Shown one piece after another: positions 15,317-24,030 of a stretch of 64,000 nucleotides of DNA. The DNA comes from Caldilineaceae bacterium. Lineage in GTDB: Bacteria; Chloroflexota; Anaerolineae; Caldilineales; Caldilineaceae. The position numbers were made by a program, and so were the translations under genes. Numbering within the stretch: position 1 is the first letter of the stretch; every line of letters starts with the position of its first letter. The notes beneath the pieces are model-generated. The model searched no databases. It was not told where the DNA came from and saw nothing but the letters and a program-made list of their open reading frames with translations. The stretch is taken from assembly GCA_019637685.1 (NCBI GenBank), contig JAHBVF010000037.1:1-64000 (forward strand), read 5' to 3'.

Positions 15317-16770
15317 TCCTTTTTTCGTATAGCTTCTGCTACGCCCAACCAGAGCGCCAGATGCAGATAGATGCCTTGTACATACAAATTGTCGAAGATG
15401 TGGTGGATGGATAGGTGCGCTGTCACGCCCAACACCCCCACAAGCAGCGCCCGCTCCCAACTGCCCGAACAGGCCGCACGCGTGCCCTTCCACAGCCAGC
15501 CAGCGATTCCAGCCCACATCAACAGATAGGCTGCCAGCCCGAACAGCCCTGTTTCGGCCAGCACATTCAGATAAATGTTGTGGGCGTGCCCCAGCGCGTT
15601 TTCCCAGGCGGGCAAGCGTACATCTGGATAGACTGCTGCATAATTGCCCGGTCCCACGCCCAGCCACGGGGTAGTTTCCCACATGCGCGTCGCGGCCAGC
15701 CAGTGGGCCAAGCGCTCGATAACAGAAAAATTTTCGTCGGTCACGGGCTGGACAATAATTTGCTCAATATCCATACCCAAATAGGCAGGCAGATCAGCCA
15801 GCCGCTCCGCAAGAGGGGCGGGCAGCGCCCCAGGACGTAGCCCGCCCACCGCACCCAAAAGAAGCAGGGCCAGCAGACCGATCAGCCCGGCGATCAGCAT
15901 CCGTCGACTGCGGGCCACAACCACCAGCCCCACGCCTGCTGCCGCGCCCAGCCATCCACCCCGGCTCCAGCTTGCCAGTAGCCCTGCTCCGATTGTTCCT
16001 GCCAGTCCAGAATAGAGCAGCGCCCAGACCAGCGCGTTGCGTCGCTCCTGGCCCGGTGTGGAAGAAGACACCAGCCGTTGCCAGCCCCACAACGCCAGGC
16101 TAACCGCCACCGGAAGAGTCAACCCCAGATAGCCAGCGTAGGGATTGGGCTGGTGAAAGCTGCCCGCGGCCCGCATAAAACGGTCCAATAGTACAAATGT
16201 GTCCGGCCCGATGCGGAAGAGAAATTGGTAGACGCCCAACAGCCCCTGAAGCGCGCCCCCTGCCAACAACGCCAGCACCAGCCAGCGGCTCTGGCCGGGT
16301 GTCAGCGTCGACCCCACCAGCCATACGACGAGCAAAAGTTCGGTCCATTTTATCACTTCGGCGGCTGCTTCGGTCAAATTGACTGCGCTGTACGTGGAAA
16401 GGAGCAGCGCGGCCAGGTAGGGCGCAACCCAACCGGCCAGGGGGGATGGGTCTAGACGCACGGAACCGCGGCGCACCCCGTCAGCAAACCAGAGCGCGAT
16501 TGCGCCTGCCAGGAGCAGATCGGTCACGCTCAGCGGCCCGGCTTTGATTCCACTGGTAAAGGGCAGCAACAGGGCAATTCCCAGCCAGGCCAGCCACGGG
16601 CGGCGCAGGACGATCAGTGCGCTCGCCACGCCGCCAATCAGCAGCCCCACCAGGGGCAGCGGCAAGGCTGCCAGCAGCCAGGCCAGTATCAGCAGGGCGG
16701 CGGCGGGCAGGAACAGACGCTGGATTGTTTTGGTTTCCCATCGGGAAGGATAGAACAGATCGCTGGACAT
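15307..16770 (-). CDS. O-antigen ligase/polymerase-like membrane protein
   Basis: I start at ATG 16770 (487 aa). The open frame continues to 17001, but that part lies over tRNA-Ser and its terminator, so it cannot be the gene. About ten to twelve membrane segments are visible. The large periplasmic loop carries TRMWETTPWLGVGPGNY and GHAHNIYLNVLAETGLFG near 375-430, the Wzy_C (O-antigen ligase) signature with the H-x-H-N-x-x-L motif. Such proteins join or polymerise lipid-linked glycans outside the membrane. It is in an operon with gtrA. Confidence 0.9.
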   Translation of the reverse strand: MSSDLFYPSRWETKTIQRLFLPAAALLILAWLLAALPLPLVGLLIGGVASALIVLRRPWLAWLGIALLLPFTSGIKAGPLSVTDLLLAGAIALWFADGVRRGSVRLDPSPLAGWVAPYLAALLLSTYSAVNLTEAAAEVIKWTELLLVVWLVGSTLTPGQSRWLVLALLAGGALQGLLGVYQFLFRIGPDTFVLLDRFMRAAGSFHQPNPYAGYLGLTLPVAVSLALWGWQRLVSSSTPGQERRNALVWALLYSGLAGTIGAGLLASWSRGGWLGAAAGVGLVVVARSRRMLIAGLIGLLALLLLGAVGGLRPGALPAPLAERLADLPAYLGMDIEQIIVQPVTDENFSVIERLAHWLAATRMWETTPWLGVGPGNYAAVYPDVRLPAWENALGHAHNIYLNVLAETGLFGLAAYLLMWAGIAGWLWKGTRAACSGSWERALLVGVLGVTAHLSIHHIFDNLYVQGIYLHLALWLGVAEAIRKKECV

Positions 16771-16784
16771 TCTTCTGCTCTTTA

Positions 16785-16827
16785 CATCACTTTTTGCATC
16801 ACTTTTTGCATCACTTTTTGCGTCACT
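16785..16827. repeat. 12-bp tandem repeat
   Basis: CATCACTTTTTG is repeated three times exactly (16785-16796, 16797-16808, 16809-16820), then a partial copy. It sits just upstream of the ligase start, where it would be in the 5' leader of that transcript. Confidence 0.85.
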
Positions 16828-16864
16828 GGCACTGTATTGCCACTGGGCCTTTGTATCACTCAAC

Positions 16865-16898
16865 AGAGAAGCCCGACCATTCCCGGTCGGGCTTCTCT
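16865..16898 (-). terminator. hairpin after tRNA-Ser
   Basis: GAGAAGCCCGACC (16866-16878) pairs perfectly with GGTCGGGCTTCTC (16885-16897) around a six-base loop, six bases beyond the CCA end of the tRNA. No T-run follows on the minus strand, so it may be a processing or partial terminator structure. Confidence 0.7.
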
Positions 16899-16904
16899 GC
16901 GCTG

Positions 16905-16994
16905 TGGCGGAGAGGGTGGGATTTGAACCCACGAGGGCGTAAACCCTACGCGTTTTCGAGACGCGCGCACTCGGCCGGACTATGCGACCTCTCC
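16905..16994 (-). tRNA. tRNA-Ser, anticodon CGA
   Basis: The 90-base gene has acceptor arms GGAGAGG and CCTCTCC, a G discriminator and an encoded CCA. The anticodon arm is CGCGT-CTCGAAA-ACGCG, giving CGA, which reads UCG serine codons. The long variable arm (TAGGGTTTACGCCCT region) and the T-arm GTGGGTTCAAATCCCAC are as expected for a class II serine tRNA. Confidence 0.97.
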
Positions 16995-17013
16995 CTGTCA
17001 ATTGTGCGTGGCT

Positions 17014-17043
17014 ATCGTATCAAATTCCAGCGAATTTGTACAA
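17014..17043 (-). promoter_or_regulatory. promoter of tRNA-Ser
   Basis: On the minus strand TTGTAC (17043-17038), an 18-bp spacer and TACGAT (17019-17014) lie about 20 bases before the mature 5' end at 16994. Confidence 0.65.
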
Positions 17044-17208
17044 TTTTGCTGCTTGAACTGCTAATCTATAGGTTGGGTAGACACCGCTGCTGATCTGTCA
17101 CCCGCCCGTTTGATACGTACGGCGTCTACCCAACACCCACGCGATGGCGGGTTCCTTCGGCGGACAATAGAGCGGCTTTCCTTCTGGTCTGTACCGAAAG
17201 AAGCCAAC

Positions 17209-17904
17209 CTACAGCAGAGCATCGGCCAGCCCGATGAAGTTGGGGACGGTCACATCCGGCTGGTAGGGGGAATCCTCCACGGGCAGGTGATAGCGATCCA
17301 CGTACGCGGCCCGGAAGCCGCAGGCCCGCGCACCCACCACATCAAAAGAGTTGGCGGAAACCATCAGGCATTCGCCCACTTCCAGCCCCAGCAGGTGCGC
17401 GGCCCGGCGATAGACCCCGGGATGGGGTTTGAACGCGCCGTTGCCTGTGGCCGAGATGATCTCATCAAAAGGCCACTGCACCCGGTTCTGGGCCAGATGC
17501 GTCAAAAATTGGGGATCGCCGTTGGAGAGGACGACCAGCCGGTAGCGGCCTTTCAGCCGTTCCAGCCCGGCGAGCACCTCTGGGAAGGGGGAGAGAAACT
17601 GCCAGGCAGCCATCAATTCATCCACCCGGGCTGGTGTGGCGTCCAGGCCGTTCAGGCGCAGGACGTAATGGCACGCCCGGCGCACGGTTTCCAGATAGCC
17701 CGCGTGGCCCAGCATCATAATTGTGTCCTGATACTGCTCCAACCGTTGCCGCCCCCGCCAGTCTGCCCAGAATTTGTCTGCAGAAACGTCGTGATTCTCC
17801 CGCTGCAAAAATTGGGCAATATACGGCGTCAAGCTGCCGCCCAAATCCAGGACAGTGCCGAAGAGGTCGAAGGTCAATGCTTTGACTGGGGGGAAGTTGT
17901 CCAT
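17209..17904 (-). CDS. HAD-superfamily hydrolase, haloacid dehalogenase type II-like
   Basis: ATG 17904 follows AAAGG at a nine-base spacing; an upstream ATG in the same frame lies in a repeat. The 231 residues show motif I FDLFGTVLD near 12-20 (Asp nucleophile), motif II VVLSNGD, motif III Lys in AFKPHPGVYRRA and motif IV SANSFDVVGARACGF. This matches L-2-haloacid dehalogenase-type HADs, which hydrolyse C-halogen or phosphate bonds by an Asp ester. Substrate unknown. A second member is at 32937-33644. The neighbours (LarA-like gene) point to small hydroxyacid chemistry, but weakly. Confidence 0.88.
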   Translation of the reverse strand: MDNFPPVKALTFDLFGTVLDLGGSLTPYIAQFLQRENHDVSADKFWADWRGRQRLEQYQDTIMMLGHAGYLETVRRACHYVLRLNGLDATPARVDELMAAWQFLSPFPEVLAGLERLKGRYRLVVLSNGDPQFLTHLAQNRVQWPFDEIISATGNGAFKPHPGVYRRAAHLLGLEVGECLMVSANSFDVVGARACGFRAAYVDRYHLPVEDSPYQPDVTVPNFIGLADALL

Positions 17905-17937
17905 AGGGGATACCTTTCGTTGGCGAGAGTTACATTG

Positions 17938-18010
17938 GCGGCGGACGGCGGACGGCAGACCGCCCATTCGTATTGCGCGACGCGCCGTCTGCGGTCAGAT
18001 GTCTGCCGTC
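17938..18010. repeat. GC-rich inverted repeat of the GACGGCAGACCG type
   Basis: GGACGGCAGACCGCC and GGTCAGATGTCTGCCGTC form an imperfect stem between the LarA-like and HAD genes. The same words (GCAGACCGCGGACGGC) recur at 33672-33733 and 36248-36330, always between genes, so it is a dispersed intergenic hairpin family. Confidence 0.6.
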
Positions 18011-19254
18011 TATGCCAATAGCGCGTCGGCAACCGGAAAAACCATCCGCTCGTCTGCATCAAACGCCAGGGGCCGGGCCGGGCCGATAACTTCCAAAGCC
18101 GGATGCATTTCCACTTCTGCCAGCAGCGCCGCGGAGAGCCAGAGTGTGCTCAGTTCCAGCGTGTTTTTGATGAGCGCGACACGGGCTGTTGACAGATCGA
18201 TGCCAGCGAGTCCGGCGTCGATAACCGCCCGGTCGTGGGGCATTGTGGCCGGTTGTTTGGCCCCCGCAAAGTTGCGCGCGGTCAGACAGTTGGTGTAGGT
18301 CGCTTGCCAGTCCACCTGTTCCACCAGCCGCTGGGGGATCAGATCGGCCATACCGATGCCCGACGCGTTGCCGTGGCTGTCGGGGGTCAGCTCCAGCACC
18401 GCGATACAGCGGTAGTCGGGTTCCCGCGGCCCCGCGTTGCGCCGCCACATCCCAATCACATTCGTGTCCATCCCCGTGCCGCTGATGTCCTTGCCCATCT
18501 CCTGCACAATCAGCAGGTCCAGGGGATCGAAGGGGAGGCCGGGCTGCAAACGCTTCGCCAGTTCCAGCAGGGGCGGCTCGTCGCGCTCAATGCGCTGGCC
18601 GGGAATGACCGCGACGCAAGCCGGGTTGTGTTGGCCGTTTTCCACAATCGCCACACCGGCGATGACCGGTTTGCTGGCAATGGCGACCCGGGCAGCCTTG
18701 GGCATGGCCGTGGATACGCCGTGGGCGTGGATGACATCCGCGCCCGCTGGTTTGCCCAGGCCAATGGCAAGCATTTTGAAGAGTCCACTCTCCCACGGCG
18801 CGCGGAAGGCGGTGTGGGCCTTCACCCGGTTGACGGGAATCACCGCGTCGGCCTGGGCCGCGTTGCGATCCCACAGGACGGGCATGCCATCGGGCGCGCT
18901 GCCAATCTGCACCGTCTCCAGACTGCTCAGAATCGGCACGCCCAGCTTGCCCATGCCGTAGCCCAGTAGCACCTCCCGCTGGCCTTCGGCGGTGGCCGCG
19001 CCGTGGCTGCCCATCGCGGGGACAAGAAATGGATCCGCGCCCGCATCCAACAGACTTTCCACCACCGCGCCCACCACTTCGGCATAGCAGGAGATGCCCC
19101 GGCTGCCCACGGCCACGCAGACCCGCATTCCGGGCTTCACCTGCTCGGCCAAAGGCAGCGCGGCCATTCCGGCGTGCACAGCCGCGCGCACATCCGCCAC
19201 TGCTTCCATAGAGACCTGCTGGCGCACGGGCGTCAATATCAGCTCAACGCTCAT
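18010..19254 (-). CDS. lactate racemase-like (LarA/DUF2088 N-terminal domain) protein
   Basis: The 414 residues begin at ATG 19254. The N-terminal half resembles the DUF2088 domain of the nickel-pincer enzyme LarA: VCVAVGSRGISCYAEVVGAVVESLLDAGADPF, quoted here as VAVGSRGI and LLDAGADPFLVPAMGSHG (about 48-86), then ADAVIPVNRVKAHTAF and IGLGKPAGADVIHAHG. In LarA these regions hold the cofactor and substrate histidines. Whether this protein binds the nickel-pincer nucleotide is not decided by sequence alone. No larB, larC or larE lies in the window. It could be a 2-hydroxyacid epimerase or racemase. Confidence 0.75.
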   Translation of the reverse strand: MSVELILTPVRQQVSMEAVADVRAAVHAGMAALPLAEQVKPGMRVCVAVGSRGISCYAEVVGAVVESLLDAGADPFLVPAMGSHGAATAEGQREVLLGYGMGKLGVPILSSLETVQIGSAPDGMPVLWDRNAAQADAVIPVNRVKAHTAFRAPWESGLFKMLAIGLGKPAGADVIHAHGVSTAMPKAARVAIASKPVIAGVAIVENGQHNPACVAVIPGQRIERDEPPLLELAKRLQPGLPFDPLDLLIVQEMGKDISGTGMDTNVIGMWRRNAGPREPDYRCIAVLELTPDSHGNASGIGMADLIPQRLVEQVDWQATYTNCLTARNFAGAKQPATMPHDRAVIDAGLAGIDLSTARVALIKNTLELSTLWLSAALLAEVEMHPALEVIGPARPLAFDADERMVFPVADALLA

Positions 19255-19274
19255 CTTGTCATCCCTTCATCCTG

Positions 19275-20370
19275 TCATTCTTCCCCCACCTGCGTCTTCA
19301 GCCAGGCGTTGATGAACATATCCAGATCGCCATCCAGCACAGCCGAGGGGTTGCCGGTCTCCGCGTCTGTGCGCAGGTCTTTCACCATTTGATAGGGGTG
19401 CAGCACATAGGAGCGAATCTGTGTGCCAAAATCGGCGTGGACATTCTCGCCCTTTACCCGGGCCCGCTCCTCGGCAATCTTCTCCTGCTCGATTTCATAG
19501 AGCTTGCCGCGCAGGATTTTGAGGGCGAGTTCCCGGTTTTGGCCCTGACTACGCTCGTTCTGGCAGGTGACGACAATGCCGCTCGGCTCATGAAAGAGAC
19601 GGACGGCAGTGGCGTTCTTCTGTACACTTTGGCCGCCCGCGCCACTGCTCAGAAAGACATCGATGCGGATGTCGCTGGGGTTGATTTCGATCTCAATGTC
19701 ATCGTCGATGATGGGCATCACTTCCAGCTTGGCAAAGCTGGTGTGGCGGCGTGCGCCCGAATCGAAGGGGCTGATGCGCACCAGCCGGTGGGTTCCCTTT
19801 TCCGCGCGCAGATAGCCGTAGGCATATTCGCCGTAGACTTCGATGGTGGCGCTTTTGACCCCGGCCTCTTCGCCCTGGGTCATATCGGTGATTTCGGTCT
19901 TGTAGCCCTTCTTCTCGGCCCAGCGCAGATACATGCGCAGGAGCATCTCGGCCCAGTCCTGGGCTTCGGTTCCGCCCGCGCCCGCGTGGATGCTGATGAT
20001 GGCCCCGCCCCGGTCATACTTGCCGCCCAGGGCCAGATCGAACTCCCGCTTCTCCAACTCCGCGGCCAGCGCGTTGGACTCACTCTCCAATTCGGCCAGC
20101 AGGTCCGGATCGTCCTCGGCCATTGCGTACAGTTCCAGCGCGTCGACAGCCCGGCGGCGCAGTTCGTTCCAGGCATTTACCTGGCTTTGCAGGTGGTTCA
20201 GGTCCTGCATTTTGTGCTGGGCCAACTGGGCATCATCCCAAAAGTCAGACGCAACGCTCTCCGCTTCCAGCGCGGCTACGGTTTCTGCTTTGCCCGGCAG
20301 GTCAAAGACGCCCCCGGATCACATCCACACGCTCTAATAGTTGATTTAGTCGATTGTTCAGATCGCTCAC
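19275..20370 (-). CDS. prfB: peptide chain release factor 2 (with programmed +1 frameshift)
   Basis: The gene starts at GTG 20370, reads 22 codons to an in-frame TGA at 20304-20302, and continues in the +1 frame to 19275, giving 364 residues, the normal RF2 length. The stop-recognition tripeptide SPF lies in LVRISPFDSGARRHTS, and the catalytic GGQ lies in SSGAGGQSVQKNATAVRL, typical of RF2 apart from Ser after GGQ. RF2 releases peptides at UGA and UAA. The protein regulates its own synthesis through the frameshift. A start at the later ATG (20225) would lose the N-terminal helix and is wrong. ftsY lies upstream on the same strand. Confidence 0.96.
20301..20317 (-). other. RF2 programmed +1 frameshift site
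   Basis: The minus strand reads CCGGGGGCGTCTTTGAC: an internal Shine-Dalgarno-like GGGGG, three bases, then CTT TGA C. CUU-UGA-C with an upstream SD is the canonical RF2 autoregulatory slip site. Frames before and after it join exactly. Confidence 0.95.
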
Positions 20371-20388
20371 GCAACACACTCCGTCTGG

Positions 20389-20468
20389 TTGGGGATTGGG
20401 GACTGGCAAACGGTGACTGGGAGGAAGTCGTGTGGACATCCCAATCCCCAGTCGCCAATCTTCAATCC
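20389..20468. repeat. GGGATTGGGGA-type spacer repeat
   Basis: TTGGGGATTGGGGACTGG and CCCAATCCCCAGTCGCC are partly inverted and could form a stem between prfB and ftsY. Similar ATTGGG runs are in the spacers at 14761, 39965 and 52110. Confidence 0.5.
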
Positions 20469-21443
20469 CTATTCTCCTACTAATCCCTCTACAAAGGCCA
20501 CCGGGTCGAACTCGGCCAGGTCTTCGATCTTTTCGCCTGTGCCGATGAAGCGCACGGGCACACCCAGCACTTTTTTGATGCTGAGGACCGCGCCGCCTTT
20601 GGCTGTGCCGTCCAGTTTGGTCAGCACAATGCCTGTGACCCCCGCGGTTTCTTTGAAGCCTTTGGCCTGTAGAATCGCGTTCTGGCCGGTGGAGGCGTCC
20701 AGAACCAGCAGGATTTCGTGGGGCGCGGCGTGGACCTGTTTGGATGCCACCCGGCGCATCTTCTCCAATTCCTGCATCAGATTGAATTTGTTCTGCAGGC
20801 GGCCCGCGGTATCGACGATGAGAATTTCGGCTTTGCGGCTCTCCTGGCTGGCGCGCATGGCGTCGAAAAGTACGGCGGCCGGGTCGGAACCGGGCGCCTG
20901 GGCAATGACGTCCACCCCAGCCCGCTGGCCCCACACCTGCAACTGTTCAATGGCCGCGGCCCGGAAGGTGTCCCCCGCGGCCAGCACAACTTTTTTGCCC
21001 CGTTGCTTGTAGCGGTGGGCCAACTTGCCGATTGTCGTTGTCTTGCCCGAACCGTTTACGCCCACCACCAGCACAACCGTCAAAATCCGGGGCTGTTCGA
21101 TCTGCAGGGGTTCGTCGGCTTTGAGCAGATTGACCATCTCGCGCTTGAGGATGATGTAGGCATCTTTGGTGGCTTTGATGCCCTCGCGCTCCACGCGGGA
21201 ACGGGCCTTCTCCACCAGTTCAGCGGTGGTTTCCATGCCCACGTCGGCCATAATCAGCGTCTCTTCCAACTCTTCCCACAGTTCTTCTGTGATCTCGTTG
21301 GCCTGGAAGATTGTGCCGATACGCCCCAGAACACCGCCCCGGGTCTTTTGCAGGCTCTCTTCCAGGAGGAGTTCGTCCTGGGTTTTTTCTTCTTGTTTTC
21401 CAAACAGTCGTCGGAACAATGGAATATGCCTCTGTTTCTGCAC
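20469..21443 (-). CDS. ftsY: signal recognition particle receptor FtsY
   Basis: The product has an acidic N-terminal stretch (KQEEKTQDELLLEESL), the helical N domain and the GTPase G domain. G-domain motifs are GVNGSGKTTTIGK near 128, DTFRAAA, DTAGRLQNK, TKLDGTAKGG and the C-terminal GTGEKIEDLAEFDP. FtsY docks ribosome-SRP complexes at the membrane. The true start is uncertain: GTG 21443 (324 aa) is preferred because a promoter lies at 21469-21477, which excludes the longer frame to 21524. A TTG at about 21422 is the alternative. Linkage to prfB is common. Confidence 0.95.
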   Translation of the reverse strand: MQKQRHIPLFRRLFGKQEEKTQDELLLEESLQKTRGGVLGRIGTIFQANEITEELWEELEETLIMADVGMETTAELVEKARSRVEREGIKATKDAYIILKREMVNLLKADEPLQIEQPRILTVVLVVGVNGSGKTTTIGKLAHRYKQRGKKVVLAAGDTFRAAAIEQLQVWGQRAGVDVIAQAPGSDPAAVLFDAMRASQESRKAEILIVDTAGRLQNKFNLMQELEKMRRVASKQVHAAPHEILLVLDASTGQNAILQAKGFKETAGVTGIVLTKLDGTAKGGAVLSIKKVLGVPVRFIGTGEKIEDLAEFDPVAFVEGLVGE

Positions 21444-21468
21444 GTTGCGTCTGTAGTTTGTCGCAGGG

Positions 21469-21477
21469 ATTATAGCA
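21469..21477 (-). promoter_or_regulatory. extended -10 promoter of ftsY
   Basis: The minus strand reads TGCTATAAT here, a near-perfect extended -10, about 25 bases before the preferred GTG start. No strong -35 is seen. Confidence 0.6.
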
Positions 21478-21518
21478 GGTGGATGGGCTGGAAGGAAAAC
21501 GCGGGCCAGGCAACTCTC

Positions 21519-21546
21519 TTGCACTATTTCCGGGCTGTGCTACACT
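21519..21546 (+). promoter_or_regulatory. promoter of the small gene at 21612
   Basis: TTGCAC (21519-21524), a 16-bp spacer and TGcTACACT with its -10 at 21541-21546. It is divergent from the ftsY promoter. Confidence 0.6.
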
Positions 21547-21611
21547 TCCCTCGCTTGTGCTTTTGCGCACCGTTCCTTCTATCCCTGCTTTTCCCCAAAG
21601 GAACCCAATCT

Positions 21612-21902
21612 ATGACCGCGGCTCTTTCTCTCCCGCTCCCCCATCTGGCCGAGCGGTTTCTGTTGCGCCCGGATCAACAGGGACTGGAACTAGAGCCAGT
21701 AGATTTTGTGGGCCGCTGCCGGGGCGGTCCTCTGGTCGAATCCAGGGCTGTTCTCGGCCCCTATGGAGCAGTGCCGGGTGGAGATTCCCGCACCAGCAAC
21801 GGAGACCGCCAGTTTGTGCGGATTTCCGTCCAGGCCGGGACCACGCCCGAACACATCGACTGGCTGCTGGCAGGCTTGGCCGCTCTGCTGCCAAAAGGCT
21901 AG
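21612..21902 (+). CDS. 96-residue protein resembling an aminotransferase class V C-terminal end
   Basis: ATG 21612 follows AAAGGAA at eight bases and a plausible promoter. The C-terminal text RQFVRISVQAGTTPEHID followed by a Leu/Ala helix looks like the last strand and helix of a class V PLP aminotransferase (cysteine-desulfurase type). The lysine-bearing large domain is absent. It is either a small stand-alone protein that borrowed this fold or the remnant of a larger gene. A promoter and RBS of its own favour the first. It ends 146 bases before the peptide-binding lipoprotein gene. Confidence 0.5.
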   Translation: MTAALSLPLPHLAERFLLRPDQQGLELEPVDFVGRCRGGPLVESRAVLGPYGAVPGGDSRTSNGDRQFVRISVQAGTTPEHIDWLLAGLAALLPKG

Positions 21903-21941
21903 GGGCGCGGCAACTTGCCGGTTGCAAAACAAAAAAACAGT

Positions 21942-21970
21942 TTGCAAACCCAAACCACTTGCAGTACACT
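21942..21970 (+). promoter_or_regulatory. promoter of the peptide-ABC operon
   Basis: TTGCAA (21942-21947), exactly 17 bases, then TACACT (21965-21970). The transcript would have a leader of roughly 70 bases before GTG 22049. Confidence 0.7.
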
Positions 21971-22048
21971 ATAGCAGTTCTCCCAGCCATTTCCCCGGCT
22001 GAGAGCAAGTCCTCAACCGGTCCGTCTAATGCAGAAAAGGAGCGAAAA

Positions 22049-23884
22049 GTGGAAGTATCTCTGAAACACCGACGTGTTTCGTCTTTCCGTATTGTATTGT
22101 ATCTGGTGTTGGTGATGGCAATGCTGCTGTCGGCCTGTACGCCAGCAAGCCCAACAGCAGAGGCCCCGGCCCAGGAAGCCGCGCCTGCCGCGACGGAAGC
22201 ACCCAAGGCAGAAGAAGCCGCTCCCGCGGCCGCGCCGACCGAGGCTCCGGTTGCCGAAACCGACCCGATGATGACTGCCTTTGGTGTGCAGTTGCCTGCC
22301 GATGCTGTCCCTTATGACGAGCAGATATCGCACGAAGGCTGCTCCAATACAGCAAACGCAACCACAGTCGACTTTATGGTAGCGGTCTACCAGCGCTACT
22401 GCACGGGAGACAGCTCGTTCTCTCTGGCGCTGGTTGATCTGGACAAAGACTTCAATGTCATTCCCATGGCTGCCGAAAGCTGGGAAGCCTCGGACGACGG
22501 CCTCACCTGGACTTTCCATCTGCGCCCTGGCATGATCTGGTCGGATGACACCCCTGTCACAGCCAACGACTGGGTGCAGACCTATCGCTATGCTGCTGAC
22601 CCGGAACACGCCTGGGACTTCTCCTGGTTCTATTCCGGTGTGATCAAAAACTGGGATGAAGCCATTGCCGGCGAAGTACCCCTGGAGGAATTGGGTGTGG
22701 TCGCCGTGGACGATCTGACATTGCAGATCACCACCTATAGCCCCTTCCCGCCCCTGCCGGGTATGATGCACTTTGCCTGGCCGCTGCAGGCCAAAGCCCT
22801 GGCCGAACATGGCCCCTACTACAACAGCGATCCCGCAACTTCCGTTTCTTCCGGGCGTTTCGTGCTGGTCACTCTGGAACCCGGCAAGAAGATCGTCCTG
22901 GACGCCAATGAGAAATACAAGGGACCCTATCCGCCCTATCTGAAGAGACGAGAGTTGATCTACATGTCTCCCGACACCTTCTTCGCCGCCTTCCAAAAGG
23001 GTGAAATCGATTCGGTAGGCTATGAAGCCCTGTCACCGGCTGATCTTGACCTGGTAATGGCTGATCCGGTGTTGAGCAAGAACTACTTCCGTCACTTTGG
23101 CGACTTCCGCACCGACTACCTGCTCTTCGATACCTTCAACCCGCCCTTCAACGATCTCAACGTGCGCAAGGCCTTTGCCCACGCGGTCGATCGGGAGAGC
23201 ATTGTGACAAATGTCATGGGTGAGATCAAGGGTTCGCCTGCCTACTCCTTCCTCATGCCTGGCTTCCCCTCCTCAGATGTGAAGGGCGAATTGCATGAGT
23301 ATCAGATGTATGACTGCGAGTTGGCCAATCAATACCTGACCGACGCTGGTTTCCCCGGCGGCGAGGGCTTTGCACCGCTGGAGCTCTGGCTGCGCAACGA
23401 AAGCCCGGCGATGTCCGCCGTCTTCCAGGCCGTGGCTGCCTCCATCTCCGAGTGCTTGAATGTGAAGATTGAGGTGTCGAACAAAGACAACAAAGTCTAC
23501 AACGACGCTATGAATGCCAAGCCCACCACCCTGACTTTTGGCGCGGTCTCCTACGGTATGGACTATCTGGACCCGACCAATATGCTGGGTATCTTTAAGT
23601 TCGGTGGACGTCATTCCTGGAAGAACGACGAATTTGATGCTCTGATCAGCGAAGCCACGCCATTGGTAAGCGATCCGGCCAAGCGCGACCAGATGTTCCG
23701 CGACGCTGAGAAAATTCTGGTGGACGATGTGGGCGGTATCTTTATCGACCACCGCTGGCAGGGTGTGCTCTACCAGCCCTACTACATGGGCGATGGTTTC
23801 CGTGTGCCGGACTCCAACGGTATTGCTGCTCCCCACTGGGGTAATGATTGGGTGATTGGCACAGCTTATATTGCCAAGCACTAA
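22049..23884 (+). CDS. ABC transporter substrate-binding lipoprotein, peptide/nickel type (family 5)
   Basis: GTG 22049 follows AAAAGGAG by six bases, and the frame upstream is not the gene. The 611-residue product has a basic start, a hydrophobic stretch and the lipobox LLSAC with Cys30. An Ala/Pro/Glu-rich spacer follows to about residue 75. The SBP_bac_5 domain shows NVIPMAAESWEASDDGLTWT (about 137-156), FHLRPGMIWSDDTPVTAND and FNDLNVRKAFAHAVDRE. It should be tethered outside the membrane and deliver oligopeptides or a similar solute to the two permeases downstream. No ATPase gene follows, so a shared ATPase must be encoded elsewhere. Confidence 0.94.
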   Translation: MEVSLKHRRVSSFRIVLYLVLVMAMLLSACTPASPTAEAPAQEAAPAATEAPKAEEAAPAAAPTEAPVAETDPMMTAFGVQLPADAVPYDEQISHEGCSNTANATTVDFMVAVYQRYCTGDSSFSLALVDLDKDFNVIPMAAESWEASDDGLTWTFHLRPGMIWSDDTPVTANDWVQTYRYAADPEHAWDFSWFYSGVIKNWDEAIAGEVPLEELGVVAVDDLTLQITTYSPFPPLPGMMHFAWPLQAKALAEHGPYYNSDPATSVSSGRFVLVTLEPGKKIVLDANEKYKGPYPPYLKRRELIYMSPDTFFAAFQKGEIDSVGYEALSPADLDLVMADPVLSKNYFRHFGDFRTDYLLFDTFNPPFNDLNVRKAFAHAVDRESIVTNVMGEIKGSPAYSFLMPGFPSSDVKGELHEYQMYDCELANQYLTDAGFPGGEGFAPLELWLRNESPAMSAVFQAVAASISECLNVKIEVSNKDNKVYNDAMNAKPTTLTFGAVSYGMDYLDPTNMLGIFKFGGRHSWKNDEFDALISEATPLVSDPAKRDQMFRDAEKILVDDVGGIFIDHRWQGVLYQPYYMGDGFRVPDSNGIAAPHWGNDWVIGTAYIAKH

Positions 23885-23903
23885 ACGTCTGTTTTGATCT
23901 ATC

Positions 23904-23945
23904 CATACTGGATGGCTGAAATCCCGGTTTTGGCCATCCAGTATG
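23904..23945 (+). terminator. intercistronic hairpin between binding protein and permease genes
   Basis: CATACTGGATGGC (23904-23916) pairs perfectly with GCCATCCAGTATG (23933-23945), with no T-run. Such a structure usually lowers read-through or protects the upstream mRNA, giving more binding protein than permease. Confidence 0.6.
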
Positions 23946-24030
23946 TCCGCGTAATCCTATTCTTGTTCACCCGCTATGGGAACCTCTATCCAATCGGGCC
24001 AGGATGTTATTCAGGGAGATTTGAACCTCA

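Noticed and set aside
15317..15682. N-terminal extension of the GtrA frame
   Set aside because: It shadows the ligase gene. A good ribosome-binding site marks ATG 15316.
16785..16827. Possible CRISPR array
   Set aside because: The repeats are directly adjacent 12-mers without spacers.
16771..17001. N-terminal extension of the O-antigen-ligase-like frame
   Set aside because: It reads through tRNA-Ser, its hairpin and the 12-bp repeats, so it is not coding.
21479..22048. Upstream extension of the peptide-binding lipoprotein frame
   Set aside because: It runs across a promoter and the small gene at 21612. The lipobox position requires the start at 22049.
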